Shown in pieces: positions 35,561 through 48,500 of a stretch of DNA of 64,000 nucleotides. The stretch lies in the NCBI GenBank assembly GCA_002224055.1, contig AZLU01000036.1:1-64000 (forward strand). The letters run 5' to 3'. The translations under genes and the position numbers were made by a program. Position 1 is the stretch's first letter. Each line of letters opens with the position of its first letter. Under the pieces are notes generated by a model. The model had not been told where the DNA came from and made no database searches. It saw only the letters and a list, made by a program, of their open reading frames with translations. Source of the DNA: Pezizomycotina sp. ARF18 (taxonomy: Eukaryota; Ascomycota).

Positions 35561-36549
35561 TTTAGCCAGAGCATAATGCAGCCTCCTTTTTGAGGAGGGG
35601 CCTTGGATTCTTGTTATTCTTGCATGTTGGAGTATTCGGTTCATGAATCATGATCGAATAGAATCCACGGATATCCACGCTGATCCACTGGTTCTGGAGG
35701 CTCGCTTTGCCCAGAGGCATACCGCTTCAATACAACAAAAGGCGCTATCCCACAAGATTTTAGGCAATAAAAGCTGACTGCATTTGCAATGTCTCCGTGG
35801 AGATATAACTCTCGTTCATCTTTTCCTAGGAATTCAGAACCAGTGTTTAATATCACTACTATCATACTAAAGAATTCTACGAAATATGGAAACTCCTGGT
35901 TCTTTTTTTACGCAGTGGAAATTCGCTTGATGTTGTTGTGACTCCAAAAAAAAAAAAAAAGAGAAATCTGCCGAGGGCCCGGAAAAACGCGCTCGCCTAA
36001 AAGAAGAGTGGCCACTAAAATCTGCAAGGCTCTCGTGGGGAAATAATAAGAATTATGAGACTTGCAGTAGTAAAAGGAGGATACGTACGAGATTGGTCAG
36101 AAAACTCTTTGAAGAATCCAAGCTACCAGTATAATCCACCAGCGACTCACGGACCAGCCGGGACTTAAAGCTGCTGCAGGTGTCACTAGCACCGAAAATG
36201 TGATACAGCAAGGCAAAAAGACCTCGTAGCGAAATGTGCTCAACCAGGAAGAGACAGTGATACGAGAATCATAGATGTAACGACATGACAAAGTTCTACT
36301 TATTACATCGGGCCTCAAAAAGATTGTGATCTGCAGAAACAACATTGAATACAAGCTTATTCCTTTCGTATTATATGTCTAAATGAGGTTATGTGATTCC
36401 ACTTGTGCAAAAATGTCCGTGATCCGTTTCCGGAAAGCAATTTCCTTCTTTCTTTCTTTTTCTTTTGCGGACCATCTGGGTCTTTAACTGAACTCTTGAT
36501 CGAGGGAGATCTTTGACACCTACCATTTTTGCACTATTCTTCTTTCGAG

Positions 36550-36580
<31 letters not shown>

Positions 36581-36730
36581 GATAAATAAAAGGAGGACCT
36601 GCCCGCATTCAGTTCATCTTGAAGAGCTTCCACACTACTACTTCCTTCTCTCTTTCATTCCATTTCTTTATATAAGTTCTCTATTTTAGGTCTTTTATAC
36701 TCCTAATATGCTTCTTAGAAACGTTGTTTA
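35561..36730. other. Spacer and amine oxidase upstream region
   Basis: A minus-strand frame at 35641-35865 (LNTGSEFLGKDERELYLHGD) is protein-like but isolated. 36600-36730 is a pyrimidine-rich stretch typical of a fungal promoter/5' leader before the amine oxidase start. Confidence 0.4.
36550..36577. repeat. (CT)14 microsatellite
   Basis: An uninterrupted CT dinucleotide run about 150 bp upstream of the amine oxidase start. Pyrimidine tracts are common in fungal promoters. Confidence 0.9.
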
Positions 36731-39088
36731 ATGCAACATGGCTCTGGCGCCTTGATGTTCGATGTAAACTCTAAACGGGGCTCCAGGGGACCTCACCACC
36801 CTTTCTCGCCGCTGTTGCCGGAGGAGATAAACAAAGCCTCCGGATCCTCAAGAAGCAGTACCCGGAAATGCCGAGATACGCTTCAAGTGCGTAACACTAC
36901 TCGAGCCCGAGAGGATGTGATGAAACAGTGGCTCGGAGTGAAACGTCGAAGCTGTGATTGAGAGGAAGGCTTCGATTTTGTACTACATTAAGAATACCGT
37001 GCGTTTTCATGTTGTTACATATAGCTTCCGATTACTACGATTTTTTGAAACGCTTATATAATTATATTATGTTTATTATATTTTTTATAATATTATAGGA
37101 AAATTCTTCGAAGCGTAATAAACGTTTCGCAAGAGAATGCGAGTCGAATCTTGCTAGGCAAAAACCAGCACGGGCCGGCGCGGGGCCGAGATGATCGAGA
37201 TTGAGAAGGTCGTCTAGAAGATGCTGGCGTTCGAGCTGAAATCTCAAAGCTGCAGCTGCCGGAGGGTGCAAGGTCACCTGCGATCCTTGGATTTATGGTA
37301 AACTTGACCTCTCCAAATATCTTTATAACGAATATAACATGCTAATGTCACCGCTCTAGGTTCTGATGGCGTCGACGATGATCACCGCATGTACCAGACG
37401 TTCCTCTACTCCCGCCGGACTACTCCGTCGACTCCAACTACTACGCCTCCCACTCCCATCTCCCCCGTCGTCGACACCAGGACCATGAAAGTCTCCCGCA
37501 TAGACATCCTCCCCATGGGCGTAGACTTCAAAGTCGACCCCTAACAAAATTCGTCCCGCCGCAACCGAACGAGTACATACCGAGCACAACAGCTCCGGGA
37601 GACTTGAAACCCTGCAGGTGTCCAACCCGAAGGCCCAGCTTACCGCGAAGAGGACGGCGAGGTGATCACTGGCAGAAGTGGCGCTGCGCGTTGGTTATAA
37701 TTACAGAAGGGATGGTGCATGTATAACGTCACGTTACGACGGGCGCGACGTTTTCTACCGCGTCGCGCTGTCGGATATGTCGATACCCTACGCTGATCGC
37801 GGCCGCGTACCATCGGAAGCAAGCGTTCGACTCGGTGACGCGGGAGCCGGTATTATGGCGACAACTTAAAATTAGGCTGCGATTGTTTTGGGTAGTATCC
37901 ACTACCTATCTTTCCCGTGGGTACGGAAACGGGTGCTTCGGAAATGATGCAGAACTGCGTCTGCGTGCACGAGCAGGACAGCGGCATCGGTGGAAGCACA
38001 CGAACTACCGCACCGGCCACGCGGCCATCACCCGCCTGCGAAACAGTCATACAGGTATCATCACGCGGTCAGTAACTACGAGTACATCATGGCGTTCGTT
38101 TTCAACCAGGCAGGGGAGATGAGCTACGAGGTCGCGCGACGGGAATATTATCGACTAGTCCGATATCGCAGGATATCAAGCAGAACCGCCGTTCGGCGAT
38201 CGTTTCCGGCGTGCTTGCGGCGCACACCAGCATATTTTCTCGCTGAGGTTGGATCCGTGTATCGACGGGTTCGGGAATAGGGTTGTGTACGATGAGGCGA
38301 AGGCGCTGCCAAGGCATCGGAGACGAATCGCATGGGACGGGGTATATTACCGAATTCTACGGTACTAAAGGAGGAAGGGGTTATATGGATGCTCGCACTT
38401 GAATAGGGTGTATAAAGTCCAGATCCAGGCATATTAACCCGTAAATGGACAACGTGGGTTACAAAATCCAGGCGCCGCGTTCCAGAAGATCCTCGCGTCG
38501 GAGGATTCGTACCATTTTCAAGCGGGCGGACTTTGCGATAAAGCGCTGTACGTTACGAAGTACGCGAGAAACGAATTGTACGCTGGCGGGAAGTATACGA
38601 ACCAAAGCAGGGGCGATATCGGCGTTAGGAGCTGGCGAGCCGGAAGGAGCAGCTTAAGAAGACGGCGACGATGTCGTCCTGTGGTTCAGTTTGGGATGAA
38701 CCATATACTAGGATTGAGGATTTGTATATTTCACTACCTACTTCGATACGATGGTGGGGTGATATGTGCTAACGTTTTGAGACTATAGCCCTGTAATGCC
38801 GGTCGAGATTATCCGAGTCAACTTCAAGCCGTTAATTCTTCGAAAAGACCCGGCTATCGACGTTCCTCCGTCTACGTATGTTTACTCACCTTCTTCTTCA
38901 ATCGTACCTTTTTTCTTTTTTAAGCATATTTTTATATCGTGATACTAACGTGATGTCGCTCTTCTAGACAAGCCGCAACCAATCACGCTCCTAATAGCGA
39001 GAACAACCACCGCCAAGCGGGTGCTGTCGAAGGAGAAGTCACTCGAACGGTCATTGGGGAACGTTATATCCAGCAGCGAACGGCTTGA
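36731..39088 (+). CDS. Copper amine oxidase (primary-amine oxidase)
   Basis: It oxidises primary amines to aldehydes with release of ammonia and hydrogen peroxide, using copper and a topaquinone made from its own Tyr. The start at 36731 is followed by HPFSPLLPEEINKASG (N2 domain). Family blocks follow in order: DDDHRMYQTFLYSRR; ISPVVDTRTMKVSRIDILP; SDMSIPYADRG with LGDAGAGIMA (catalytic base region); WKHTNYRTGHAAITRLRNS; SNYEYIMAFVFNQAGEMSYE with the topaquinone Tyr codon at 38077-38079; AHxxHQHIF copper-ligand region near 38220; GKYTNQSRGDIGVRSW; MPVEIIRVNFKPL. Likely introns: 36999-37098, 37298-37359, 38724-38788 and 38876-38967 (the last three with CTAA(C/T) branch-like words). The stop is at 39086-39088. 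Coding moves between frames about ten times; those I checked fit loss of one base from a short run (e.g. GGG to GG near 36842, CC to C near 36882). Length, about 660-690 residues, fits peroxisomal/cytosolic fungal enzymes. No signal peptide seen. Confidence 0.9.
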
Positions 39089-39856
39089 ACGGCATGATTG
39101 CTGCAGTGAATCATTTCTCGAGAATAGAGCGTTACTGGTTTTCTGCATATTGCGTGCGCATGATGTTTTTTTTTTTTTTTTTTTTTGTATAGTATAGAAT
39201 CTGCCATAATCACACGACATGTTAGTATATACCATGAAGTAATTTGAATCAAAATTTATTTTAAATCGTATCAGCGTAGTTGGGCTTTTTGATATTCAGT
39301 ACATGTGGGGTCATATTGGATATCGGAAAGTGGTCATCGTTTTTGACGGTATATACACGTATTAGTATACACTCTCACTGAATATAAAATGGAAAGAAAA
39401 AAAAGACGCTTTGACTGGATATATTTCTGGACTACGGTACAAGCTTTCACACGAAGAGGAACGCGACAAAAAAAACAAATAGAGGTGGTGCGTAGTTAGA
39501 AAGTTTAAAAAAAAAAGTCAGAGAAACGACGTCACGACGGTGGATTAAATTGAGATCGTAGGGGAGTAGAAAAGCTCCAGGGGGTAAAAAGATAAGGTAT
39601 ATAACACAAAATGTAAAAATATTGCAAAATTTACATACAAGTGGATACAACGACACTCCCTTGCGAGCTATCTCTCTACATACGTCGCACTCTACCTTTC
39701 TACTTTTCCTTTTTTATCCTTCTCCATCCCTCAATCCACAGCCTCTCACCTCATCTGGAACCGATCAACGCACGGCCGCCTCACGCTCGTCGTAGCCATC
39801 CACGCAGCAAGTCCCAGCTATCAACTATATACGTCCGCAACTTGCTCTTTCATCGT
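39089..39856. other. Spacer between convergent genes
   Basis: Poly-T at about 39164-39186 and AT-rich 3' sequence of two convergently arranged genes. No gene recognised; plus-strand frame 39641-39964 overlaps the minus gene and is judged a shadow. Confidence 0.5.
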
Positions 39857-40588
39857 CTAATAGCGCCGATCCTCACCGATCGCGACCACGCGTGCAGATC
39901 CGATCATCTTAACTTGAAATCCGTCCCGAACAGCTCGCGCCAAAAACGCGTCGCTCTCACATAGCGCCTCAGCAGATCCTGCTGCTGAGGTACCAATTTG
40001 CTCTGTCCACGATTCCGGGATGGGGTACTCGGGAAACCAAAGTAAGCTATACCCAGAAAGTCGCGATTTGATATCGGGCAAGCCAGGAGATTTAAGACGA
40101 GGGATAGGCGATGTGTATATCATGCTACCGTAGGAGATGATGCTGTCGGTGGTAGGTATCGTTCTACTTTTATGACGATTTTTTTATCCTTCGGGGAGGA
40201 CGTGGGTGGTATGGAAAGAGCGTTACGATCGAGATACCATTTCAGATACTAGCTCCTCGTCAATTTCACGGAGGGGTTTGCGGGTCTGATGGGGGGGAGA
40301 CGCGAAGGGGATGGTGGCGTACTCGCTGCGACGGCGTGGAGGCGTTGAGTGGGATTTGTTCTCCGAATCGGTTTCGGCGGGGGTTACGCCGTAGAGGGAG
40401 CGTGAGGGAGTTTGGGAGATGGAGTGGATGCGACGTCTTGCGGTCGAGCGCGGTGGTTTGGTTCTCGATGATGCGGAGGAGGCGCTGCGCCGTCGCGCGG
40501 GTTTGGAGGACCTTGATGAGCGTTGGGGAGGTTGCGGCGCTCGCGGCTTCGTGGTGACGGATGCGACTTGCGTGCTAGAGTCTGCCAT
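39857..40588 (-). CDS. Ser/Arg/Pro-rich basic protein, family not recognised
   Basis: The start at 40588 gives MADSSTQVASVTTKPRAPQP. A disordered, highly basic Ser/Arg region (SSRSSKPARRRSASSASSRT; TARRRIHSISQTPSRSLYG) is followed by RKPLREIDEELVSEMVSRS. After apparent single-base frame changes come PKDKKIVIKVERYLPPTASS and a more ordered C-terminus (YSLLWFPEYPIPESWTEQIG; CESDAFLARAVRDGFQVKM) ending at 39857. Total about 240 residues. The basic Ser-rich N-terminus suggests a nuclear or phosphorylated protein, which is inference. It is divergently arranged with SEC24, with about 1.1 kb between the two starts. Confidence 0.55.
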
Positions 40589-41669
40589 GGTGAAAGCTGG
40601 AATGCTTCAAGCGATTGATCGGACGAAAGGGTAAAGAACTGCAAGGGGATTTGAAGGGGGTTAAGATTTGAATACAGAGGATCTCTGCTGTTTTTAAAGC
40701 AAAGATGATCAGTACGATGCCCGTGAGAAATCGTTTTTAAACAACGGATAGAAGAGACGAAAGACGTGTGCCTTTTTGTTTCCCTCCCAAGGCAGAACGT
40801 TTTGAAGGACAGATATGCACCTTTCCCTTCACAAGCGACCCGATTTGGGGCAAAGCTGGCTAAATTGGCCACCACTTTACCCACTTGCTAACTGCCGCAA
40901 AAGAATTGGAGTTCTCCTTCAAGAAGAGCACGTTGAGGTCGAGAGCTGCCTCAATTGGCTGGCGCCCAATTTTCACAAGGGAAGAAGGTCCTTGAGTACC
41001 GCGAAAAAGCAACCCCCACTATCCTGTGGCGTCGTTCACTGCCACTTGTGCACGGTCTGCAGCGAAAGATTATCGTGTTTTCTGAAGAACTTAAAGCTTT
41101 CGTCGTATGGAGCTGGACGTGAGAAGACTGAAGATCGTGAGGATGATGATTTCGAGAGAAGATGAATTTAATTGTATGAACTTTTTATGCAAAAAATAAT
41201 AAATATTTATTTTATTTTATTTTTATTTTAGTTTTAATTTTTATTTATTTTTTTTTATACTCACATGGGTTTGCCAAGACCTTGAAATATGTACGGCGAG
41301 CGGGAAAGAGAACAGAGTATCAGGAAAACCCAACTAAAGCAAAAAAGCAACTCCCTGCAGCTCACGCCAGAATATAACACAATCCTCCTATACGTAAACA
41401 CCACTGTCATTCCTTTTCATCATACATATACTGCTCTTTTATTACGTTTGAAGAGAGTACTTGGAGCTATAGTTAGTTTCTCCAATTGAGCTCTACGATA
41501 TCTATTGTATTTTCGTCTGCTTCTTTATCTTTTTATTGGTTGTGGCATCTGTAGCGGTTGAAAGGCGGCCTAGGAGCTATCGGCTAAGGTAAATTATATC
41601 AACACAATTCCCTCCTTGAGCTTCCCAGCTGTTATAGCTTCTCTCAAACACCGGCTAACATCTTCCAAG
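40589..41669. other. Divergent intergenic region upstream of SEC24
   Basis: It holds the 5' regions of both neighbouring genes. A plus frame at 40815-41165 (QEEHVEVESCLNWLAPNFHK) is weakly protein-like but has no recognised motif. A (TTTTA)n-like low-complexity run lies at 41200-41260. Confidence 0.4.
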
Positions 41670-44600
41670 ATGTACGGCTACAATCCTCACGACCCTAATC
41701 AGCAGCAGCAGCAGCACCAGCAGTACGGATACAACCGCCGCAGCATGGTGGGGCACCACCGCCGCCCGGTGGACCAGGAGGACCTCCACGACAGCCTTCG
41801 CCGTACGCTCCGCAAGGGCAGCCACAGCAATCACCATACATGCCTCAGGGCGACGCTCACGGATATCAGCCGCCGCAGGACCAGGGGATGCTTAGTCCCG
41901 GAGCATCAGCACCGGGCTACGGAATGCAACAGATGACGGCGGGATGGCGGGCATGAGCATGGGCGGCGGAGCGGCAGCGGTCCCGGAACAGCAACCCGCG
42001 GCATACGGCGGCGCGGCCAGGAAGAAGAAAGCCGCCACGCGCACCACACACTCGACGCACCCGAGCCGACGCCTAGCTTATCACCGGGGATGATGTCGCA
42101 GCCGGGTATCGCAGCCCCGCCGCAGGAAGGTGCTGGGGGATTCGTTACGCCTGCTTTCCAACAGCCCGGTTTAGCACCACAGCAGGGAGGTCTCCAGGCT
42201 CCCGGTCAACACTCGATGCCGTCGCCGATGTTCTTCCAGCCGCAGTCGGCGTTCCAGCAGCATCCTTCGCAGGAATGGGCGGACAGGGACTAGGGAGTAC
42301 AACACGACGATTAAACCGCGACCGGACCTGGAAGTGGGCAGCAGCGGTTAGACCCGATCAGATACCGTCTGTGCCCGCAGCGAGGGAGGCTGCGCAGCGG
42401 GAAGCGGATACGATGATATACCCGACCATCGACAAGCACCTTCCTCCACCCTCGACGTGCGATTTCGTAGCTCACGACCAAGGGAATTCGTCGCCGAAGT
42501 TCGCCAGGATGACGCTGAACAATATCCCCGCGACGCAGGAGCTGCTGGGCATGACGGGCCTGCCGCTGGCGCTGATGGTAACGCCGCTGGCGCTGCAGAA
42601 GCCGAGGAAGGGGTTATACCGGTGCTGGACTTTGGAGATGCGGGGCCGCCGAGGTGCCGGCGCTGCAGGACGTACATAAACCCGTTCATGCAATTTACGC
42701 AAGGGGAGCAGGTTCGCGTGTAATATGTGCCTGTTCCCGAATAACGAGGTGTGCCGAGTATTTTGCGCCGATCGACCATACCGGGCGGAGAGTCGACAGG
42801 GATACTCGGCCGGAGCTGTCTAGGGGAACGGTGGAGTTCGTCGTGCCGAAGGAATACTGGGCGAAGGAACCTGTGCCGATGAAGTGGCTGTTTATCGTGG
42901 AGACGGGTAGGGATGCGGTAGACAAAGGTGGGTCGATGCTATCTGCCGGGCTATCAGAGAGTCCGTATACGGTGCAATCGAAGAGGATGAAGCCACGGAG
43001 GAGAAGGAGGGGACGGAAGGAACTGAGGCGAGGAGAAAGAGAAGGAGATCAAGGGGAGACGGCTGCCGAAGGGCTGCCAGATTGGTATCATGACGTACGA
43101 CAAGGAGATATGTTTCTATAACCTCAGTGTAAGGACTCCCTCAATTTCGAACTTGAAGAAAGCTGCTAACGTTTTGTTTTTCTCTAGTCTAAGCTGGAAG
43201 CTGCTCAATTGATGGTCATGGCGGATTTGGAAGACCCTTTCGTACCTCTAGAAGAGGGACTATTCGTCGATCCTTACGAATCAAGGTAGGATATATCGTC
43301 GTTCTTTTTTACGTTCATCGCTAATTATTTTCCAAGATCACAAATCGAAGGGCTATTAAACCTCCTGCCCACGATGTTCGTCGCCACCAAGACCCCGAAA
43401 CCGCCGTCCTCCCCGCCCTCACCACCGCCGCATCCGCCCTGGAGAAGAGTGGCGCCGCGTCGTCTGCTGTATGACCAGCCTACCGACCCTCAACGTCACC
43501 GGCCGCCTGACACTGCGTGACGAACCCGGCGCCACCGGCGACAAAGAGAAATCCCTGTTCACGACGGACAACCACTCCTACAAGAAGCTCGCTCTAAAAT
43601 GGTCGAAGCCGGCGTCGGCGTGGACTTCTTCATGGACCCGGAACCTACATCGACGTCGCGACGCTGGACACGTATCTGCTACCACGGGAGGAGAGACGTA
43701 CTTTTACCCGAATTTCGTTGCCACGAGGGATACTCCTAAGCTTATCAAGGAGCTTACGCACTCGTTAACGAGGGAGAACGGTTTCCAGGCTTTGATGAAG
43801 GTGCGGTGCTCGAACGGGTTGCAGGTCGCTAACGCGTACGGGAACTACCACCAGAAGACGTTCGGAGCCGATTGGAGCTGGGAGTCATAGATTCCGATAA
43901 GACTATAGTGGTGGTGTTTAGCTATGATGGCAAGCTGGATCCGAAGCTCGACGCGCACTTCCAGAGCGCGCTGCTATATACGACTGCGACTGGTGAGAGG
44001 AGGGTGCGGGTGCAGAACGTCGTCGCTGCGGTTACGGAGGCCGGTAGGGAGGTGTTGAGGTTCGCTGATCAGACGCTATTATTGCGACTATTGCTAAAGA
44101 AGGTACGAACATTCAGCTTCTCTTATTTCTGATGGAAATTTTCCTGTGCTAACTTCTAAATAGCCGCCATGAAGATGCCCGACAAGGCGCTCAAAGAGAT
44201 TAGAGGAGGAATTACGGAAACGTGTATTCAAGTCTATTCCTGCTACAGAAAGCACTTCTCCGCATCTGCCCCTGCTAGTCAGCTTGTCCTTCCGAGGGTC
44301 TAAAAGAATTCTGCATGTACATGCTGGGTTTAATCAAGTGCAGAGCTTTCAGAGGTATGTAATCTCTCCTTCTCTTCCAAAAAGTTCTTTCCTACAATAC
44401 ACATTCAATTCATTTTTTAAACCCGACACGTCGGTCGCGCTAACGTTTAGACAACGCTCTCGTCTACTCAGGCGGCAACGTATCCAGCGACATGCGCACG
44501 CACGCCATGCGTCTTATCCGCCAACTACCACCCGGCCAGCTGCTATCCTACCTCTACCCGCGCATAATACCCCTACACTCCCTCACCGACGAACAGGGCT

Positions 44601-45248
44601 TCGCGTCACCCGAGACCGGCCGCCTGCTCATCCCCCAGCAGCTCCGCGCGTCCTTCGCCCGCATCGAGGAAGCGGCGCGTACCTCGTCGACAACGGCCAG
44701 GTCACGCTCATGTGGCTGCACCAGCACGTATCGCCCAATTTACTCGCGGACATGTTCGGGGAAGGTGTAGGAGCGTTACACGATTTGGATCCGTTTAAGG
44801 AGGAGATCATACCTGTTCTTCCGACGCATTTAAATGCGCAGACGAGGAATTTGATTACGTGGTTGGAGGATAAGAGGGGGAATAGGGGTTGTGTGGTGCA
44901 GCTTGCGAGGCAAGGTCTTGATGGGGCGGAGTTTGAGTTTGCGGGGTTATTGGTGGAAGATAGGAATAATGAGGCGCAGAGTTATGTTGATTGGTTGGTA
45001 CATATTCATCGGCATGTACAGCTTGAGGTACGTCCTTAAAAAAAGAAACTCTCTGTTTTTTTTTGTGTTTGTATATGCTGAAATGGGGTTGGTAAAAAAG
45101 GTGGAGGGGACACGGCAGATGGACAAGCTGATGATTTTGTGATTGATTGTTTTTTTTTTTGTAGATTACGGGACAGAGGAGGAAAGAAGATCATCAGGAT
45201 GATCCGAGCCTGACGGGTTTTACGGGGATGAGGGCTCCTTACTGGTGA
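41670..45248 (+). CDS. SEC24: COPII coat cargo-binding subunit Sec24
   Basis: Sec24 pairs with Sec23 in the inner COPII coat at ER exit sites and selects cargo. The start at 41670 (MYGYNPHDPNQQQQ) leads into the usual Pro/Gln-rich N-terminus. Conserved blocks follow in order: NNIPATQELLGMTGLPLALM; zinc finger CRRCRTYINPF...FACNMC (about 42657-42735); VEFVVPKEYWAKEPVPMKW; trunk LEDPFVPLEEGLFVDPYESR and IEGLLNLLPTMFVATKTPE; LFTTDNHSYKKLA; YFYPNFVATRDTPKLIKELT; helical AMRLIRQLPPGQLLSYLYPR; gelsolin domain YLVDNGQVTLMWLHQHVSPN and a GFTGMRAPYW end. Likely introns: 43129-43187, 43286-43336, 44103-44163, 44355-44450 and 45028-45164. About ten frame shifts occur; the six or seven I resolved are one-base losses in short runs, for example 41733 (CCC to CC), 41940 (GGGG to GGG) and 42040 (CCC to CC). 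Being essential, this is most likely an intact gene misread. Confidence 0.95.
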
Positions 45249-45405
45249 TATTTAAAAAAAGCGATGGTTTGGATCGATTTTACAATGTTTTTTCATAACA
45301 GCTGCTTTTTCAATTGTTTATATTGCGTTTAATTAGAGATACATTTTTTTTTTTCAACGTAGCAGTACATCATTACTCTTTGATATTCTATACTAAAACT
45401 CATAA

Positions 45406-45530
45406 ATTCTACATGATTCCCTTTATCCTTCTCCTTCTTTGTGCTGCAGTTATCCTGAGTAAAGGGTGAATTCTACATGATTCCCTTTATCTTGCCACTT
45501 CTTCCGCCGTAGTCATCGGAAGTAGGTGCT
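45406..45530. repeat. Tandem direct duplication, unit about 63 bp
   Basis: AATTCTACATGATTCCCTTT starts both units (about 45406 and 45469). The remainder is diverged but alignable (CTTCTTTGTGCTGCAGTTATC against CTTCTTCCGCCGTAGTCATC). Confidence 0.75.
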
Positions 45531-48500
45531 TGATTCCGGCTGGATTATGAGACTTTTGTGGATGTTGTCTGAGCGATAAATGTCGACCATGAGGCTTGCG
45601 TCTTGCACGTGGAAAGCACAAGACCATCGGTACTTTGATCTATAAAGCATTGGGTGCTGCGGAGTTTAGCGTGAGTATCGAATGCCCCGCGATTGCGTGT
45701 TGGTACCGTACGTATCGACGTTGCGGTGATGGAGTGCGGTTTCTTAATCATAGTGTTTTCTACGTTATAAGAGGTGATACTTCGGTTAGTGGTATCATTT
45801 TACCCGAACCCTCTTGGTTTTGTTGCTCTATGTCTCCAGCGCCTAAAGGCTGGTTTGCGGTACTTGATAGTTTGTGTTTTATCGGAGCAGCCTGATAGCG
45901 TTTTTCTTCTGATAGTATGGAGCATGGGGGAACTGCGGTTAATGGCTCATAATATGACTTTTTGGTTACCTGTTGAAGATACTATGGATTCTGCTAGGTA
46001 TTAGCCCTCATATCGGAGGTGCTCACTGAGTCTTATCCTGGAATTCCGCGCTTTCGTGCGTGGTTCGGGTGAGTTATGAAGTCGTTACTGTACTGTTGGA
46101 ATTGCATAGGCTGATCAATCTATGGATTCCAATCGAGATAGCTATTGCTATCGTGATGTAGCTGTTGCGTTCGTACTCGGATCTTTATCCTGCATGCGGT
46201 GTTGGTGTTAAAAGAAAATTCTGGTATATCGCGGTGCCTTTTACACACAAATTTTATCGCACCGCCGGGCTCGATTGGTGAGCTATGGGAGGGTGATTCT
46301 GGGCGATTACTATCGTCATCGCTTTGGTTTTGTACGGGCGTATCATTGGAGTAAGCGGATTGATTGAGTAGGTCAATGTATGGTTCTGGCGTGTTCCTCC
46401 CAAGCTTTGAGAAATGTACTGTTTATGAGGTGGGCGGCATATAACCTGTTAAACTGTATGAAGTGTCCGACGATAGGCTGCAGTGCTATCAAGTCCCGTT
46501 GGCGCGGTTGAGTAGTATAATAGTGCTACGAGAGGACGTGGTTGAATTGGTTTGAATGACTCGGTTATATAAACGGTGTTGTTATAGGCCGAAGTTGGCA
46601 GGGCAAGGGATCTGTGAATCGGTGAGGAGTAGGCTAAGTGATTTGAGGACGAGATATTCAAAGTGATATCTAGCTCGAGAGGGCTCAAAATTGTATCAGG
46701 TATCGGCAACTTTGAGTATTTATGGAGAAGAAGAATATGGGCTGTCTATACCTTCGATGCTACCGTTGGTAACTATGAGACGTAGGATTTCTCGATAAAA
46801 GTGCTAGTATTTCGTAGCGACTGTAAAGTTGACGCGGTGGACTTTTCTACGTAGACTGAATTCACATATCCGCTTCGCGAAGTTGAGCTTCATTAATGTA
46901 TGGCAGCTTTTTGGCCTTGTGAGTGGGGTACTCTAACGCTATGCCAAGTTCTGATAACTGAAGATCAATCACGGAGTTTAAAATGGTCATTATGAAACGC
47001 CCTTCCGCAGCATTACAACCTAGGTAGACACCAAAATGACCAGTATCAATTCTCTGGCATATTGAAAATTTCTTCACGCCGGATTATCCAACGATCAGCT
47101 TCCACCTGGCTTTTTTTTTTTTTTTGATTTTGTTGGTGTAATATGATGATCCTTGACCTGACTTGTACGTTGAATACTGGGTGGTTCTTAAATCATGCTG
47201 TCTCTTTAATTCGGCTTCGTTACTTATGCGGTGAAAGTAATTCAACCTAATTATACTGGAAGTGGGGCTGCGGACGTCACTCGTTTGTTTTATAACATCG
47301 CTTCGTAGCAGTCTCAGTACTGCTGGAGATATCGAAGGTGCTGATCCGGCGGTAAGAATACGGAATTTTGGACTACCTGTAGAATGAAAGTGGAAAGAAA
47401 TTATGGGGCGTGATGAATAACTTCTAATAGCTACTTTATGACTTCTATGTCTATGTTAGTTAAGTGGAATATGTAAAAGTTGTTGCCAGAAGGATCGATT
47501 AATAAAATAAATTCTAGCCCTGGTGAGGCTGCATTATCGGGATAGTGTGAAGCAGAGCTTGGAAATGTATGTTATCGATCCCCCTTCCGTTCAAGGCTTT
47601 GAGGGGCCTATCACGCACAAGGCGTTGTGATAAAGTTTGTTAAACTCTTTACGGATATCGGTTGATAGTTCAAGTGCTATAAGAATTTGTGGAGGGGTTA
47701 AAATAGATACGGGCCATGAAAATGTATCCAGAGATTGTTTGTAACTGTATGATTGCTTCGTCACTTGGCAGTACAGGTAGCATCGATATGAGTGGAGGCC
47801 CAAAACCACTCTCTTTGATACGAAAAGAATACTTAAGTATAGTCTTCAGGCGAACAAACATACCTCCTCTTCCTCTGTTTGCGAGAGCTTGAATATGTAA
47901 GATACGCGCCATGAAAGAAAATATACGTGGGAACCGCGAGGAGCTTTCGAAACATATCGACGGTGGAACGTAGTTTCTAAATCACGTGTTAAACTGATCA
48001 AATGCCAACATTTATCGCGCTTTGTTTGATGGAAAGGCAATGTGGCTGGGAATGGTGCGGGTATCGTTCGGTTTTCAACTCCTACTAGTATCTTGCGCGG
48101 GTGCTAACATTACTCGCCGGTACTATATGGCGGTAGGGCTTGTTGGAGCACGTTTTAGGGTTTGGGGGTGCTATAGGAGGATGACCTGATGGACGGCCCC
48201 CTCGTATGGTTTTCGGCTGGCAGGTTATAATAAGCTTCACTACAAGTTTGGAGATCAATCGTTGCCAGAGGATGGAATGGGAAGTATCTTTCTTGCCTAG
48301 GACGCACGCATCGTTTTTTTTTTTTATATTTGTGTAGCGTAAATCGAAACGAGCTGACATACGCCGTAGTAGAGTTTTTGCTGCAGCATAAGGACGGGCA
48401 GAGGTATCAAACGAGTGAGAAAGTGAAGGGATGCGGCCCCGTTATAACCCGTGGTCCATTTTTTGTGATCCTTTCGGTCTGTGGTTGTAGCTCGAAATAT

